From Ampullaceana balthica (lineage: Eukaryota; Mollusca; Gastropoda; Lymnaeidae), in NCBI GenBank assembly GCA_944989445.1, contig CALYLW010000315.1, forward strand, positions 434,001 through 498,000: a DNA stretch of 64,000 nucleotides, given 5' to 3'. Under the pieces are notes generated by a model. It worked only from the letters and a program-made list of their open reading frames with translations. It made no database searches and was not told where the DNA came from. Numbering within the stretch: the first letter of the stretch is position 1; each line of letters begins with the position of its first letter. Shown one piece after another: positions 21,250 through 33,619 of this stretch. The translations under genes and the position numbers were made by a program.

Positions 21250-22435
21250 ATTTGACAGACTACATTTATTCTTAGTTTGTGTTATTCAGCCCATCTCATC
21301 TCAATTTTATCTGGTTTAGAAATAACAATCATAATTTTTCGTATTTATCCAAACTTTGGCATGCTTTAAAAAGTTTATTTATTTACCAATTTTGATGAAA
21401 TAAAATGTGCTCTTCCAGTTTTTTAAAGCTTTAATTGATACAGCTATCAAAAATGAGCTATCTCTAATTTGAAATTTTAGTTTGGGATACCTAATATAAT
21501 TGAAATCATCCCTTGTAGACGTCGGCAACCTCTTCACTGACCTAGAATTTCAGTTTTCTGATTAAGGAAGGAATCTCCTATGCGTCAGAGGATGAAAGTT
21601 CGTGAAGTTTGGCCAATAGAGAAAATATGAGAGTTTAATAAACCTCTTAGTTTTATTTTTTATTTAATTTTTTAAATATTTTTTTTAGATACTGGGATAA
21701 CGGGAAGTCTTCAGCGATACATGAAAGGTTATTTTTTAATCGCATTAAATCGTTTTTGTTGTTAGAGCTCTAACTTGATTTCATTGATAGACATCAATGG
21801 AAGACTCTTAGTGCATTGTAAGTTATGCCCGGTCACGTGACAAGGCGATCAGCCTAGCGTCTAAGAAGATGACGTTTCTGGTGTATTGTGGCCTGGATCT
21901 TGTGGTGAAGCGCGTGCTGGGCCTAAGGTTGTGAGTGCCTCCAAGTGGCCGCTGATGACCGGATGGTGAGCTCCTTCCCTCCCCACCACATAACAGAACC
22001 AGTTGACTGTTGACACGTACTCAAGTCATTCACGATCTGCATGCAGTCCGACGTGGCTCTTTTCTCTTCTTAAATATGGTACACCACTTAGTGCATTGTT
22101 ATATAAACATCACTGGTCTGTTTTGTGTTAAATCCCTTTTAAAATCATATTTGAATGGTCGGATATAATTATTTTAAAATGCGTTTAAAATTCTTTTCTT
22201 TGTATTATTTAGAATTTAATTATTTAGTATTCTTGCTTCTTTTATGTTTCAACTTTAAAAAAATGAAAGTACTTAAATAAATAAACATACTTTCATGTAA
22301 TCTCTCAAAGACATATTCTTTGTTTTGATTTTCAAATGTAATTCCAATATAATCATAAGACGAACCAAAGAAATGCATTTATTTTAAAATTCCTAAATGA
22401 AAAACGAAATAATATCTGAAATAAATTCAGGGGGG
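21250..22435. other. AT-rich intergenic DNA
   Basis: No gene is supported. A short open frame at about 21869 has no splice or family support. Confidence 0.4.
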
Positions 22436-22439
22436 GGGG

Positions 22440-22610
22440 CAATGCTCCATTTAAGCGGCGCGGCAGATATCTGACCGACGCCACTCAGCATTTTTGAATT
22501 ATCACGCACCAAATTTTTTACAATATTGTACAATAAATGGATGCTGGGCAACTTTGCACGTGACTTTTTTTACTTTGCACACGGACCAACGAACTTTAAA
22601 GGAAACATTG
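22440..22610. mobile_element. MITE with CAATGTTCCCT-type ends (copy 1)
   Basis: It begins CAATGCTCCATTTAAG and ends CTTTAAAGGAAACATTG, an inverted pair. It matches the 184-bp element at 39667 along its length (GCAGATATCTGAC, TTTGAATTA, GGATGCTG, ACTTTGCACACGGACCAACG). The flanks are G-rich and give no clear duplication. Confidence 0.7.
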
Positions 22611-22634
22611 GTGGGGGAGGTTAATAAGGAAGTC

Positions 22635-23735
22635 AATAAAACAAACCCGTAAAAACAAAGTTTTTGACTATAAATCCCTTATATATGAGACATAACTAAC
22701 AGTATTGATTATTTTCAAACATTTACAGACTGAATCTGTCTTAACTCAAGTTTGCTTCATAACCCTGGAGGGGGGGGGGAGGGGGTGGGAGGGGGAGAGG
22801 GGAAAAGTCTGGTCACCGATTCGCTTGGCCGAGCTCAGAGTGACACGTAAAATGTAAACAAAAGCGCCCCGTCGCTTCGTTGGGTCGCCTCAATGCGTCA
22901 GCTCAAAATTTCACGTGGGAAAAAAACATAACAAACCGTGAATTTGAATTACATACCTCATATAAGGATAAAATAAAAATGCATTAATTTAATTACGGTA
23001 CGTTCGATCGATCTGAAATTTTGATATGATGGATTGTTAGGTTAAACGGGTCCGTGTGCCAAATTTCAGCTCGATCCGATCACGGGAAGTGGGTCATTTT
23101 TTACTTTTGTTTTTCCGCCCGCCCGCCGAGCCCATGAGATGATGAGATGATGAGACGGCCGCGAAGTTAATATAAGGGATTTAATAAAACAAACCCGTAA
23201 AAACAAAGTTTTTGACTATAAATCCCTTATATATGAGACATAACTAACAGTATTGATTATTTTCAAACATTTACAGACTGAATCTGTCTTAACTCAAGTT
23301 TGCTTCATAACCCTAGGGGGGAGGGGTGGGTGGGAGGGGGAGAGGGGAAATGTCTGGTCACCGATTCGCTTGACCGAGCTCTGCGTGACACGTAAAATGT
23401 AAACAAAAGCACCCCGTCGCTTCGTTGGGTCGCCTCAATGCGTCAGCTCAAACTTTCACGTGGCAAAAAACAATAACAAACCGTGAATTTCAATTACATA
23501 CCTCATATAAGGATAAACTGAAAATGCATTAATTTAATTACGGTACGTTCGATCGATCTGAAATTTTAATACGATGCATTGTTAGGTCAGACGGGACAGT
23601 GTGCCAAATTTCAGCTCGATCAAATCACGGGAAAAGGGTCATTTTCGACTTTTCTTTTTCCGCCCGCCCAGCCCATGAGATGATGAGATGATGAGATGAT
23701 GAGACGGCCGCGAAGTTAATATAAGGGATTTAAGA
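22635..23735 (+). repeat. Two tandem copies of the R1 dispersed repeat
   Basis: Copies at 22635-23176 and 23177-23735 each start AATAAAACAAACCCGTAAAA and end GAAGTTAATATAAGGGATTT. They share the interior blocks GACTATAAATCCCTTATATA, GATCGATCTGAAATTTT, TGCCAAATTTCAGCTCGATC and TTTTTCCGCCCGCCC. No ORF or flanking duplication was found. Related copies lie at 15.3, 27.0 and 37.6-38.9 kb. Confidence 0.85.
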
Positions 23736-23739
23736 AGAA

Positions 23740-24360
23740 AATTAAATGTTGTCCACCGTCAAGTGTTGACTTGTTGACTCAAATGTCAAGCATTGACTTC
23801 AAGTAATCTATCAAATGTTAAGTGTATATATCTACGGTAATTAGATATGGCTTGAAACCATAGAATTCTGTAAGACATGAAGGGTAAATAATATCTGAGA
23901 AATGCAGCTAAACAACGAACATATTTGTAGTGGGTGGAAAGGGGAACAAACGTAGACAAACAATATACAAATACAATTAACTATCAAGGTACTGAAAAGA
24001 TGGTTGGCACATCGCTAGGAATGTGATGTTACTACAAGGGAGACTGACCTCAAATATCTCACCTCTTATCTAGATGAACATTTCGGGCATTGATTGGTGT
24101 CTAATAAACCACCAGCACATTCGCCAAACTTCCACAGCAAAGACATACAAAATAATTTGAAACCTTAAACACTCGTAGGATTGTTAACTCGAGGTACCTG
24201 ATACCCTAAAGAAAGACTTGTGTAAACTTATCTTATTTTCTTATCCGATGAACAACTCGTGTACACTTAATTCCAGTCTGTGTCCCATGAGTTATTATGT
24301 GGAGTTGATTTTTGTTTTACAAAATTTTATGTCATCATTAAAGTATGTGTCTAACTATGT
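23740..24360. other. Non-coding DNA, nothing recognised
   Basis: No exon, RNA gene or repeat is supported. Confidence 0.35.
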
Positions 24361-24362
24361 AA

Positions 24363-24565
24363 GGGACGCGGTGGTCGAGTGGCAGCGCACTTGACTGGCG
24401 TACCGATGTTCACGGATTTGAATCCATGTGAAGGCAAGGATTTGTTCCCGGGGCCTAGGGCGTCCCTGAGTTCACCCAGCCCATAGGCCAATGGTCTGAA
24501 ACGGGAACTTTACTATGTACAATTATGTCGTGCCTTTAGCATGGTGAGTTCAATGTAAAGTTTTC
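24363..24565 (+). mobile_element. tRNA-derived SINE
   Basis: The head has RNA polymerase III promoter boxes: an A box GTGGTCGAGTGGCAGCG and a B box GGATTTGAATCC about 35 bases on. The body (CCCGGGGCCTAGGGCGTCCC, TCACCCAGCC) lacks a cloverleaf and is followed by AT-rich DNA. A single copy was seen in the window, so family boundaries are approximate. Confidence 0.7.
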
Positions 24566-24569
24566 CCCA

Positions 24570-25040
24570 TTCATTTGTGTTTGAGAATGATGCGGTATTC
24601 GTGACAACGATAATGTTAATTTTCGAAGTCATGAAGACAAGAGCTCAATTTTGTACAATCATGAGTGTATAGAGACAACTTCAGTGGCAACTTGTTTAAT
24701 CACGCATGTCGCATTAAACTTGAATTTTATGCACATTTTTGGCCAGGATATTTGTGTACAATTGTCTGAAAATCAACACCATCTTTTTTGACACTCTCTT
24801 TCTTGATAAAAAATGGGTAAGACCGCAATCAGGCTTTTAGATTTAAAAATATATATATTATTTAATCAGCAACTGTATAAGCCTGGAAGGACGTCACGGA
24901 ACAACGAGCGTTTCAGCAAAAAGCATTCCTTAACGAACAAATAGACGCAAAAATAACACAATAAACAAAATTAAATGAAAACTTAGCTGCTGTATTATCC
25001 AAAACCAGAAGAGCAATATGGGGAAGAGAGTAGTACCGAG
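24570..25040. other. Non-coding DNA, nothing recognised
   Basis: No exon, RNA gene or repeat is supported. Confidence 0.35.
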
Positions 25041-25044
25041 GTTA

Positions 25045-25650
25045 TATAGAGTTAAAAACACCACATCTCACAGACCAACCTCTAGCCGAGTTAAAAACAC
25101 CACATCTCACACACCAACCTCTAGCTGAGTTAAAAGCACCACATCTCACACACCAACCTCTAGCCGAGTTAAAAGCACCACATCTCACACACCAACCTCT
25201 AGCCGAGTTAAAAACACCACATCTCACACATCAACCTCTAGCCGAGTTAAAAACACCACATCTCACACACCAACCTCTAGCCGAGTTAAAAACACCACAT
25301 CTCACACACCAACCTCTAGCCGAGTTAAAAACACCACATCTCACACACCAACCTCTAGCCGAGTTAAAAGCACCACATCTCACACACCAACCTCTAGCCG
25401 AGTTAAAAACACCACATCTCACACACCAACCTCTAGCCGAGTTAAAAACACCACATCTCACACACCAACCTCTAGCCGAGTTAAAAGCACCACATCTCAC
25501 ACACCAACCTCTAGCCGAGTTAAAAACACCACATCTCACACACCAACCTCTAGCCGAGTTAAAAACACCACATCTCACACACCAACCTCTAGCCGAGTTA
25601 AAAACACCACATCTCACACACCAACCTCTAGCCGAGTTAAAAACCCCACA
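25045..25650. repeat. 39-bp minisatellite, about 16 copies
   Basis: The unit is close to CACCACATCTCACACACCAA plus CCTCTAGCCGAGTTAAAAA. Units differ only at a few positions (AAAACACC or AAAGCACC). As 39 is 13 codons, the minus strand stays open as a VRCG(V/A)FNSARGWC repeat, but there is no start context, signal or flanking exon, so it is not called a gene. Confidence 0.95.
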
Positions 25651-27000
25651 CCTAACATACCAACGGACCTACATCAAACCCCTCCACCACCCATAATTTA
25701 CAACCAATTGCTGACTTTCTTGGTGCTCGATAATTAAAAATAGACCTGGTCTTACCTCCTTCACCAAATCTGAGTCATGCTCTGTCATATGACTGGTCAC
25801 ATCGTAAGTCACTGGTTTACAAATATGACACCAAACAACAAGACAATTTTTAGGATGTCAAGACTGTAGAAGAGTTATTCCCAGTTCCGAAATGTATTTG
25901 ATATGTCCGTGAAATCACGCGACATCCGTCTATTGTTTAGTTTGTTCGTTGGTATGGAGGGGGATTTTCTTCACATGATCAAAACTTTAGTTAGAGAACA
26001 AGGGATTATGTTGGAGAGACCCACGTGTGTGACATGACGTCGATGCGCAACAGTTTAAACTATGAGTATCACAGAGTCGCAAATATACAGCTTTCCGTTA
26101 TGGGATGGGAGAGTGTGGGGGAAGGGTGAAAGGGACATGTTCGCAAGTTCGGAGGATGAACAGTTGCGTATTTTCTGGGAGCAAACGCCGGCGCAGACGA
26201 TGAATCTAATCTCATCTGGAATGGGAGTGTGTGTTGGGGGGGGGGATAGCAAGATTTTTATGTGCGTAACCTTTTGGAACTTAATCGATACACTTAGTCA
26301 AGTCCTTTCATTTGTCCAAGTTCTTTGAAACGCAAAGACACTTAAATTAATTTGATAATTAAAAGATAATATAATAGGAGGTTTTTTTTAAAATTTATGT
26401 AAAGTGAATTAATAATTTTTAAGACATGATTATGCTTCAAAATATGTTCAACTGGAAATGTAATTTGTTCCACTATTTATTTTTATTTAACTAATTTGAT
26501 TATTTATTTTCACCTTCGAAATAAAATTTGATGTATGCCACTTATGTCCTTCTACAGATAGTAATATCCCAGCAGTTGTGATAGTGGATGTCTGAGTTCT
26601 ATGGTGCAGTGTTCTATCTCTCGTTACGAGATGGCTTAAAATTGTATGTCTTTAATGAAGCTGACCACTGTATATGTTACTGCCTCTCTACCACGGACAT
26701 GTATTATCAGTTTGTTTTGGGGAGTGGGGTGGAGTGGATGGTGGTGGTTTTCACGTCACGAGTCACGACCACAGTCCAGATTCTCACCCACTTCAACTCG
26801 CAGGGGCGCTGGTCAACCTTAAAAGGGCGGATACCGAATTTAAAATCCAATAGATGCCGCCAGTATTCCTAACCCGTCGAGTTTCATAAACCTGGGTACA
26901 CTTATACTTTCTAGGTTTAGTGGCGTCCACTTAAAGAAAGAAAAAAATTGTGTGGCGGCGAAAAGTTGTGAGAATACAATCATCTTTACATTTTGAACAC
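25651..27000. other. Non-coding DNA; open frames without support
   Basis: Open frames at 26062-26328 and 26588-26872 lack recognisable domains, and no compatible exons were seen. Nothing else is supported. Confidence 0.35.
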
Positions 27001-27002
27001 AT

Positions 27003-27509
27003 AATTTTAAAAAACCCGTTAAAACCCAAATTTTTGACTATAAATCCTTTATATACGAGATATAAATAAAAGAACGTTCATTATAATACGCAGCGCACGA
27101 CAATCCGAAAATCCTATATTTTAGTTATGTCTGGTAAAACATGTTTAATATAATGCGCACCGATCGGGAATATATTTTTTAAAATTATCGTCCATATAAT
27201 ACGCACCGAATCGAGCAACAGGATAGTATTATAAAGGTCGTTCAATATAATACGCACCGCCACACCCTATCTCAAAAATAACATGATACATAGAGACAAA
27301 TAAAATAATCTAAAAATTCACTATTTTAATTACAGTACATGCGATCGATCTGAAATTTTGAAAAATCGTTTTTATCATCGCCATGAAACTGCCTGCAAAA
27401 TTTCAGCTCGCTAGTTTACGAGAAAGTGGGTTAAAAATAGATCCAAACTTTTTTCGACAAACAAGCAAGCAAGAGCTCAGACACCACGAGTTAATATAAA
27501 GGATTTAAA
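27003..27509 (+). repeat. Diverged R1 dispersed repeat
   Basis: It starts AAAACCCGTTAAAACCC and GACTATAAATCCTTTATATA and ends GAGTTAATATAAAGGATTTA, with CGATCGATCTGAAATTTTG and AAATTTCAGCTCG inside. Its middle holds a separate motif (TATAATACGCACCG) repeated three to four times at 27080-27260. Confidence 0.7.
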
Positions 27510-28838
27510 AACCACCCTAGAAATGTCCTGGATGGGTGCTAATAAGTTTAGTAAACTTCCTAAGGTCAAGTGATGTTTCAGTGTAGAGTGGGCCACTTAC
27601 TCTGTGTGTAATTCGCTAGTGTGTTTTTTTTTCATTCATAATATTTTCAAGGGGATTAAGTGCTGAGCAGACAATATTTTGGCGGAAGTGACGCTTTTCC
27701 CACGCCAAGTGTCTGCGCAGCATATCCTGTTCACTGTATTTGTAAAGTCGTCGGTTAAATAGTGCGAGGATAAATAAAACATTTGCATCGAACAAGCAAA
27801 AGTGCTAATTTAATTAATTGTTAATTTCATTCTGACTGTATGCAATAAAAATCAGTGATTTATTTCAAATGTCAATTAATATTTATTATTTGTTGAATGA
27901 ATTTTTAAAAAAACCAACTTCCATAATTTTTTATTTACTTCATTGTTGCCTCATTTGCTATCGAGTAAAGTCATCGATTATTATCTCTAAAACACGGAAA
28001 TAAAATATGCAGATTATTTACTGCTGGCTTTCAAACCATGTCATTACTTTAGGAAATGTTCAACTCTACATCCAGGTTCTAAGAAACGCATTCAAATTGA
28101 AATTTGTTTGTTACGTCACTTCAATATGTACTTGCGGCATGTAGGAAGCTGACATTCGTTGATTAATGAGGGGAAATAATCGGTCACGGACAAGTGGATA
28201 GACCAGGATCTCGTTAACAGAACTCGACAAAACAACATCAACAATATCACCGCGCGCCACTGTGACGTCATCTCGATACACATCTTCTTCTCTCTTGCAA
28301 TGTGCACGTGATGCACACAACACCATTAATCTCTTTCTGGTTTACGTATTCCGACTGTCACCACCCCCTCCCCAAACCTTCCTTGGACACACTAACAAAC
28401 TTTTCGAATACCCTTCCCATAGAAACCAATTCTGTGAAGTATTAAAAACGTCAAGGGGATTGTCAACCTGTAAACCAAAGTCCGATTTATAAAAAATACA
28501 TTTCCGTAAGAGTGGTAACAACCCTAAATCAAATCCCAACCTACCGAGACAATCCTACTTTATTTTACTCTTGTCCAGAACTAAGTTCAGAGCTTACATG
28601 GGGACAGTAATTAGGTTGCAACTAATATGTTTGTTTTAAAAACACATTATGGTGTAACATCCTATTCCTAAAATTATTCGACCTCATAAGATTGATTTCT
28701 TAGAAACAATTTTTGTAACTATATATCGTGTTGAAATCAAAGCTTTCATTTTAATCAGTCGTATTTCTATGAACATAACTAAAAAAAAATTAACGAGGAC
28801 TTGCAGCCAAATTGTCTGCCGTAATTAGCATCCTGGTT
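27510..28838. other. Non-coding DNA, nothing recognised
   Basis: Overlapping open frames on both strands at 28111-28539 have no family likeness or splice support. Confidence 0.35.
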
Positions 28839-29399
28839 CATACTCAAAGTGGTGGTCCGCGGACCGTCGCCGGTCCGTGGACCATCAGCAGCCGGTCCGC
28901 GCAAGTTATCAAGAAATGAAAAATAAATCTATTTATAATACTTAAGTTTTCCTTAAGTTTGAAAACCGACAAGAGAATGTATCAAATTGTCATCCCGCGT
29001 CGCTTGGTGGCAATTCTTATGCTATATGTGCGATATCAATATAAGGATGACTTGAAGCAAGAGTATTTCTTTTCTCATTCATTACAAACAAAAACAACTA
29101 TTTCTGTAATATTCAGGCCATTCACGATTACATTGCAGGCAAATGTCAGATCGAATTTAAATATTGTGTTGGTGTGTGTACGCATGGCGCTTCGGCCTTG
29201 ACTGGGCGGCGTTCTGGAGTTGTAAAGAAGAGTAAGGAATTAGCACCAAAGTGCAAGTTAACCCACTGTTTTATTCGCCATGAAAGTTTAGCCACCAATC
29301 AAATGTCAATAGAACTAAACAGCGAAGTTGTAAAAGTTGTGAACCTTGTCAAGGCAAATGCTTTGAATTCAAGATTATTTGCTGCATTATGAAAAAAAT

Positions 29400-29812
29400 C
29401 TCTTACTGCATGCTGATGTGCGTTGGTTGTACACAAAAATCTCTTACTGCATGATGATGTGTGTTGGTTGTACACAAACAGCTCTTACTGCATGATGATG
29501 TGTGTTGGTTGTACACAAACAGCTCTTACTGCATGATGATGTGTGTTGGTTGTACACAAACAGCTCTTACTGCATGATGATGTGTGTTGGTTGTACACAA
29601 ACAGCTCTTACTGCATGCTGATGTGCATTGGTTGTACACAAACAGCTCTTACTGCATGCTGATGTGCGTTGGTTGTACACAAACAGCTCTTACTGCATGC
29701 TGATGTGCGTTGGTTGTACACAAACAGCTCTTACTGCATGCTGATGTGCGTTGGTTGTACACAAACAGCTCTTACTGCATGCTGATGTGCGTTGGTTGTC
29801 TCGAGGCAAAGT
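29400..29812. repeat. 41-bp tandem array inside the hAT pseudogene, about 10 copies
   Basis: The unit CTCTTACTGCATGCTGATGT plus GCGTTGGTTGTACACAAACAG encodes the transposase motif LLLHADVRWL in one frame. Because 41 is not a multiple of three, each copy shifts frame, so the expansion itself destroys the ORF. Early copies carry GATGATGTGTG, later ones GCTGATGTGCG. Confidence 0.95.
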
Positions 29813-30176
29813 ACTCCCAAGACTTTATGAATTGTAAAGAGATACTAGTTTATACAGGAGAAAAAGCCAGATTGGTCTCAACTATTTCGAAATTTCGATA
29901 TACTTGCCCTTTTTAATGAGCTCAGTATCTCCATGCAAGGAAGGATGGCTTCATTTTTTACAATGGCAGACAAGATTGATGGACAGAAACACAAGCTAGA
30001 AGCATGGAAGAGTCGAGTGTCAGCAGATTGTTTCGATTTGTTTCACAATTTGGCAGCAATTATCGATAGTGCAGATGAAGAGCTTGATGTTCCATCTCTT
30101 CAGAAAGTCATCATTGAGCACTTGACTAAATTAATTGACAGTTTTAAGTTCTACTTTCCAACATAATATTACCCAC

Positions 30177-30245
30177 CAGTGGCGTCACTAGGGGGGGCGG
30201 GGGGGCGGGCCGCCCCGGGTGACACCAACCCTAGTGACGCCTCTG
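30177..30245. mobile_element. 69-bp hAT-type MITE
   Basis: The ends CAGTGGCGTCACTAGG and CCTAGTGACGCCTCTG are inverted repeats around a G-rich centre. A perfect 8-bp duplication TTACCCAC flanks it (30169-30176 and 30246-30253). It lies within the hAT pseudogene and so is younger than that copy. Confidence 0.9.
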
Positions 30246-30614
30246 TTACCCACGGAAATGCACTGGGTGGATACGTTATCCTTTTATTGCTTCGGAGGTT
30301 GATTTGTCTGTAACTTTGGAAGATAAATAGCTGGAGTTAGCAGTGGATGAAGGTTTAAAAATGAATTTCGGAACATTGGCCTTTATTACATCCTTTTGAT
30401 TCACGTGAGTGCAGAATATCCTGACCTTGCCGAAATTGCTCTCAAGTCTCTTCTTCCATTACCTTCATCTTACCTATGTGAGACTAGTTTTTGAAAAATG
30501 AATATTATTAAGACAAAGTACAGGATAGGAATAGTTTGAGAGTTCATTCTTCATAGCATGAAGGATTGTCCTCATTCGAGCCAAGACTTGATAAACTTGC
30601 AAAAAATAAATAGA

Positions 30615-31160
30615 CTCACCTGAGCCATTTGTTTTAGTTAAACTTTGAGCATAAACTTACACATGTACTTACTATAGTTACTATATTATTTTTAAAATAA
30701 ATAAACATGACTTTTTATATTAAATGTTATGTTCTATTTAATAAAACGTAGATTTAATTCGGGATATAAATTTATTAAAGTAGTACCAATTTTTTAAAAA
30801 GCTGAAACAATAACGATGGCTGCCATTATCAACACATGTTTATACAAAATGAAGACGACCGTAAATGAGCATTAAGCAATCAAGGCTTAAGTTTATTAAT
30901 TTTCAAAATTGTTTGATGACATGTAGCATAAAACAAACCGAATTCATGCTTAATCTTGTGGGTCTATAGAATTTAGTTAAAGAATCATTTCTTTTGCCAA
31001 ATCATCAGTAGTGGCGCTACAGCTCGTGCAGCACCCTGGCCTGCTCAATCACATTTTTCCTAAATTTCGATCCACAGCCCTCCATCTCTTAGCTTGGACG
31101 CCATACTGCTACAATTCCCGTTTTGCCTTCATTCAAAAATGAGTTAAAATGTTAATAATA
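30615..31160. other. Non-coding DNA, nothing recognised
   Basis: No gene or repeat is supported. Confidence 0.35.
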
Positions 31161-31166
31161 CTATAT

Positions 31167-31355
31167 CAGTGATGGCGAACTTATGTCACGCGAGCCACAG
31201 ACGGCACGCAGAGCCTCATCACCCAGCACGCAACTAAAATATTATTTCCTTAATCAAAGCACTTTGCTGGCACTTCGTGTTGGTACTTTGCTATATAAAA
31301 GTAGGTTTAAATTGAATTTTGGGCACGCGGACCCAAAAAAGGTTCGCCAGCACTG
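31167..31355. mobile_element. 189-bp hAT-type MITE
   Basis: The left end CAGTGATGGCGAACTTATG and right end AAAAAGGTTCGCCAGCACTG are imperfect inverted repeats, with GGCACGCAGAGCC and GGGCACGCGGACCC just inside. No matching 8-bp flank is visible, so the duplication has decayed. Confidence 0.75.
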
Positions 31356-31359
31356 TCTT

Positions 31360-32050
31360 CAGATATTATTACCATTAATTCGACTAACAAAAAGTTGTAC
31401 GTGAAATGGAGACGCCGAAAAACGTGATGCGCCCGAGACACTGGTTTGCGCCACCTCAGACATTAAATCAAAAACATTTATACCTCGCTCTACGTACTTA
31501 ATTCGTCCCTCAAAGCAGTTCTTAACCTCAAAAGCACTTAACTCGAAGCAAAGTATTCGTATTCCTTGTGACAGTAAGCCATCACTTCATTTCTTTAAAA
31601 AAAAAGTATGTGTTTATTTGTTGAAAGATTAATTGCAAAAAGTAAATAATATATTCAGAACAGTCTATACAACAGTTACTTATACAGAGTTCAGATAAGT
31701 GCAGTGCATTTATTTGATATGGTATTGGTCAGTTATAACAGTAACATATTTCAACGTTGACCATTTGTTATGATGAAATAGTAAATTTATGTTAGGAAAT
31801 TACACCTAATAAACGTATATCTTTATTTAATTGCCATCACGTAGCCTACAAGGTGACACAAAAAAACGGGAATTTTTAAACGATCTTATAAAACGAAGAG
31901 TTATTCAAAAAAAAATCATAGCAAATGAAACCTTAAAATATGCCATTTAATAAACAATAATGCAATTTTTTTTCGTCATTTAGATGCCGTACTCCTGTAG
32001 GAATGCATTCTTGAAATCTTCATTTGAGATTCCCGTTTGGTTATTCTGTA
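31360..32050. other. Non-coding DNA, nothing recognised
   Basis: No gene or repeat is supported. Confidence 0.35.
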
Positions 32051-32054
32051 TTAA

Positions 32055-32575
32055 CTAGATTGTTCCGGGGCGCCGTGGCGCCTTCGGCGCCCACTTCTTT
32101 TAGGGCGCCTACGGCGCCCACCTTATTCATAAGCAAAAATTAAACTTGCTGAAATGTTCACAAAGTATTTTTATAGGGGCCGTCCATAAAGTACGCCACT
32201 TTTTTTGTCAAAACCCCAAGTAACTTATCCTTGTTTGATAAATACGAAATATTAAACTTCCTGAAATGTACACAAAGTATTTTATAATTATAAATCATCA
32301 AATCCTATTTTTACATCGTCCCCTTTTTCCAAAATTAAGATATAAGCTAAAGCAATGACGTCATATAATATATTTTTTACAGCGCGTCTTTAATTTGTAA
32401 TTAATTTGCACACCTTTTGATGCACACCTTGTGTTAAATATAAGATCAACCAATGACGTCATATTAAATATTTTTACAGCGCTAATCACCACACGATTTT
32501 TTAAAACTGCTATAGACTGTTCTACATCATGAGCGTTCCACATCCAATGAGTGACTTGGGCTTTTATATTATATA
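32055..32575 (-). mobile_element. Helitron-like copy, minus strand, with a nested Harbinger-like end
   Basis: Read on the minus strand it ends with GC-rich hairpins (GGCGCCGAAGGCGCC, GGCGCCACGGCGCC) and then CTAG followed by T at 32058-32054, a Helitron-type 3' end. The interior matches 14600-14900 in reverse: CAATGACGTCATATAATAT, TTTACAGCGC, CACACCTTTTGATGC. Its start near 32575 is AT-rich, like TCTATATATAT at 14540. At 32176-32225 a GGGGCCGTCCATAAAGTACG fragment of the Harbinger-like family is embedded. Confidence 0.6.
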
Positions 32576-32579
32576 TATT

Positions 32580-32985
32580 ACTCAGTGATTTTGTAATTAT
32601 GACTTTTTAAGGATTTAACTTAATCCTAATTACCGATTCTATGTGTCATAACATTTATGCTCACAAAATAGCTTTACATGAGCTCTGTAATAATCATGTC
32701 AGCGAGGATTAAAATCAATTTATTTTCAATGTTAATTGATAATGTAACATTTGTTTAATTTGTTTATTAATCCTTATAATAAATTAGTGAGAATTTAGCT
32801 CACACAAAAATGTAACACTCAATGTACGTAACCCGAAAAAAGTTCGAAAGCCGAAGCAAACCTCCATGTTCCTAAGCTGAAAATTTCGTAACTCGAAGAG
32901 TTCGTAAGGCGACGGACAACTGAAGCTAAACGGGCGCTTTGAGTTGTGCAAACCGCCCCCCCCCCTTTTCCTTCCCCACCCATGA
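32580..32985. other. Non-coding DNA, nothing recognised
   Basis: No gene is supported. Confidence 0.35.
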
Positions 32986-32987
32986 TA

Positions 32988-33617
32988 GGGTGGGAAATAG
33001 TCCCATAACTTTGCTAGATGTCACATACAAACAGCTACGTTTATGAAAATAGTCCCAGAACTTTGCTAGATGTCACATACAAACAGCTACGTTTATGAAA
33101 ATAGTCCCATAACTTTGCTAGATGTCACATACAAACAGCTACGTTTATGAAAATAGTCCCATAACTTTGCTAGATGTCACATACAAACAGTTACGTTTAT
33201 GAAAATAGTCCCATAACTTTGCTAGATGTGGCATACAAACGGCTACGTTTATGAAAATAGTCCCATAACTTTGCTAGATGTGACATACAAACGGCTACGT
33301 TTATGAAAATAGTCCCATAACTTTGCTAGATGTGGCATACAAACGGCTACGTTTATGAAAATAGTCCCATAACTTTGCTAGATGTGACATACAAACGGCT
33401 ACGTTTATGAAAATAGTCCCATAACTTTGCTAGATGTGGCATACAAACGGCTACGTTTATGAAAATAGTCCCATAACTTTGCTAGATGTCACATACAAAC
33501 AGCTACGTTTATGAAAATAGTCCCATAACTTTGCTAGATGTGACATACAAACGGCTACGTTTATGAAAATAGTCCCATAACTTTGCAAGATGTGACATAC
33601 AAACGGCTACGTTTATG
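32988..33617. repeat. 52-bp minisatellite, about 12 copies
   Basis: The unit is close to AAAATAGTCCCATAACTTTG plus CTAGATGTCACATACAAACA and GCTACGTTTATG. Two sub-types (GTCACATACAAACAG and GTGGCATACAAACGG) alternate in the later copies, which suggests dimer-level amplification. Confidence 0.95.
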
Positions 33618-33619
33618 CC

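Larger units (their letters stand above)
28840..30610 (+). pseudogene. hAT transposon pseudogene (ZBED5/SCAND3-like), C-terminal two thirds
   Basis: The left end at 28842-28920 (GTGGTCCGCGGACC, CGGTCCGTGGACCAT) is followed by transposase-like coding in broken frames. These give LYVRYQYKDDLKQEYFFSHS, then TGRRSGVVKKSKELAPKCK with THCFIRHESLA, then VVNLVKANALNSRLFAAL. After a tandem array come LEAWKSRVSADCFDLF and IIEHLTKLI...F.FYFP, and at about 30410-30530 PDLAEIALKSLLPLPSSYLCE plus IKTKYR, the hAT C-terminal dimerisation block. The order matches ZBED-type hAT transposases. Stops and frame changes throughout, the array at 29400-29808 and a 69-bp MITE at 30177 show it is dead. The N-terminal BED part is missing here; a separate piece of that part lies at 430-993. 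Confidence 0.85.

Noticed and set aside
25042..25617. A repeat protein with 13-residue units
   Set aside because: No start context, signal, exon partner or domain; the open frame follows from a 39-bp unit.
26062..26872. Two plus-strand genes of 88 and 94 residues
   Set aside because: No domain, splice or poly(A) support, and overlapping frames of similar length on the other strand.
28111..28539. A gene on either strand
   Set aside because: Overlapping frames in both directions with no family likeness.
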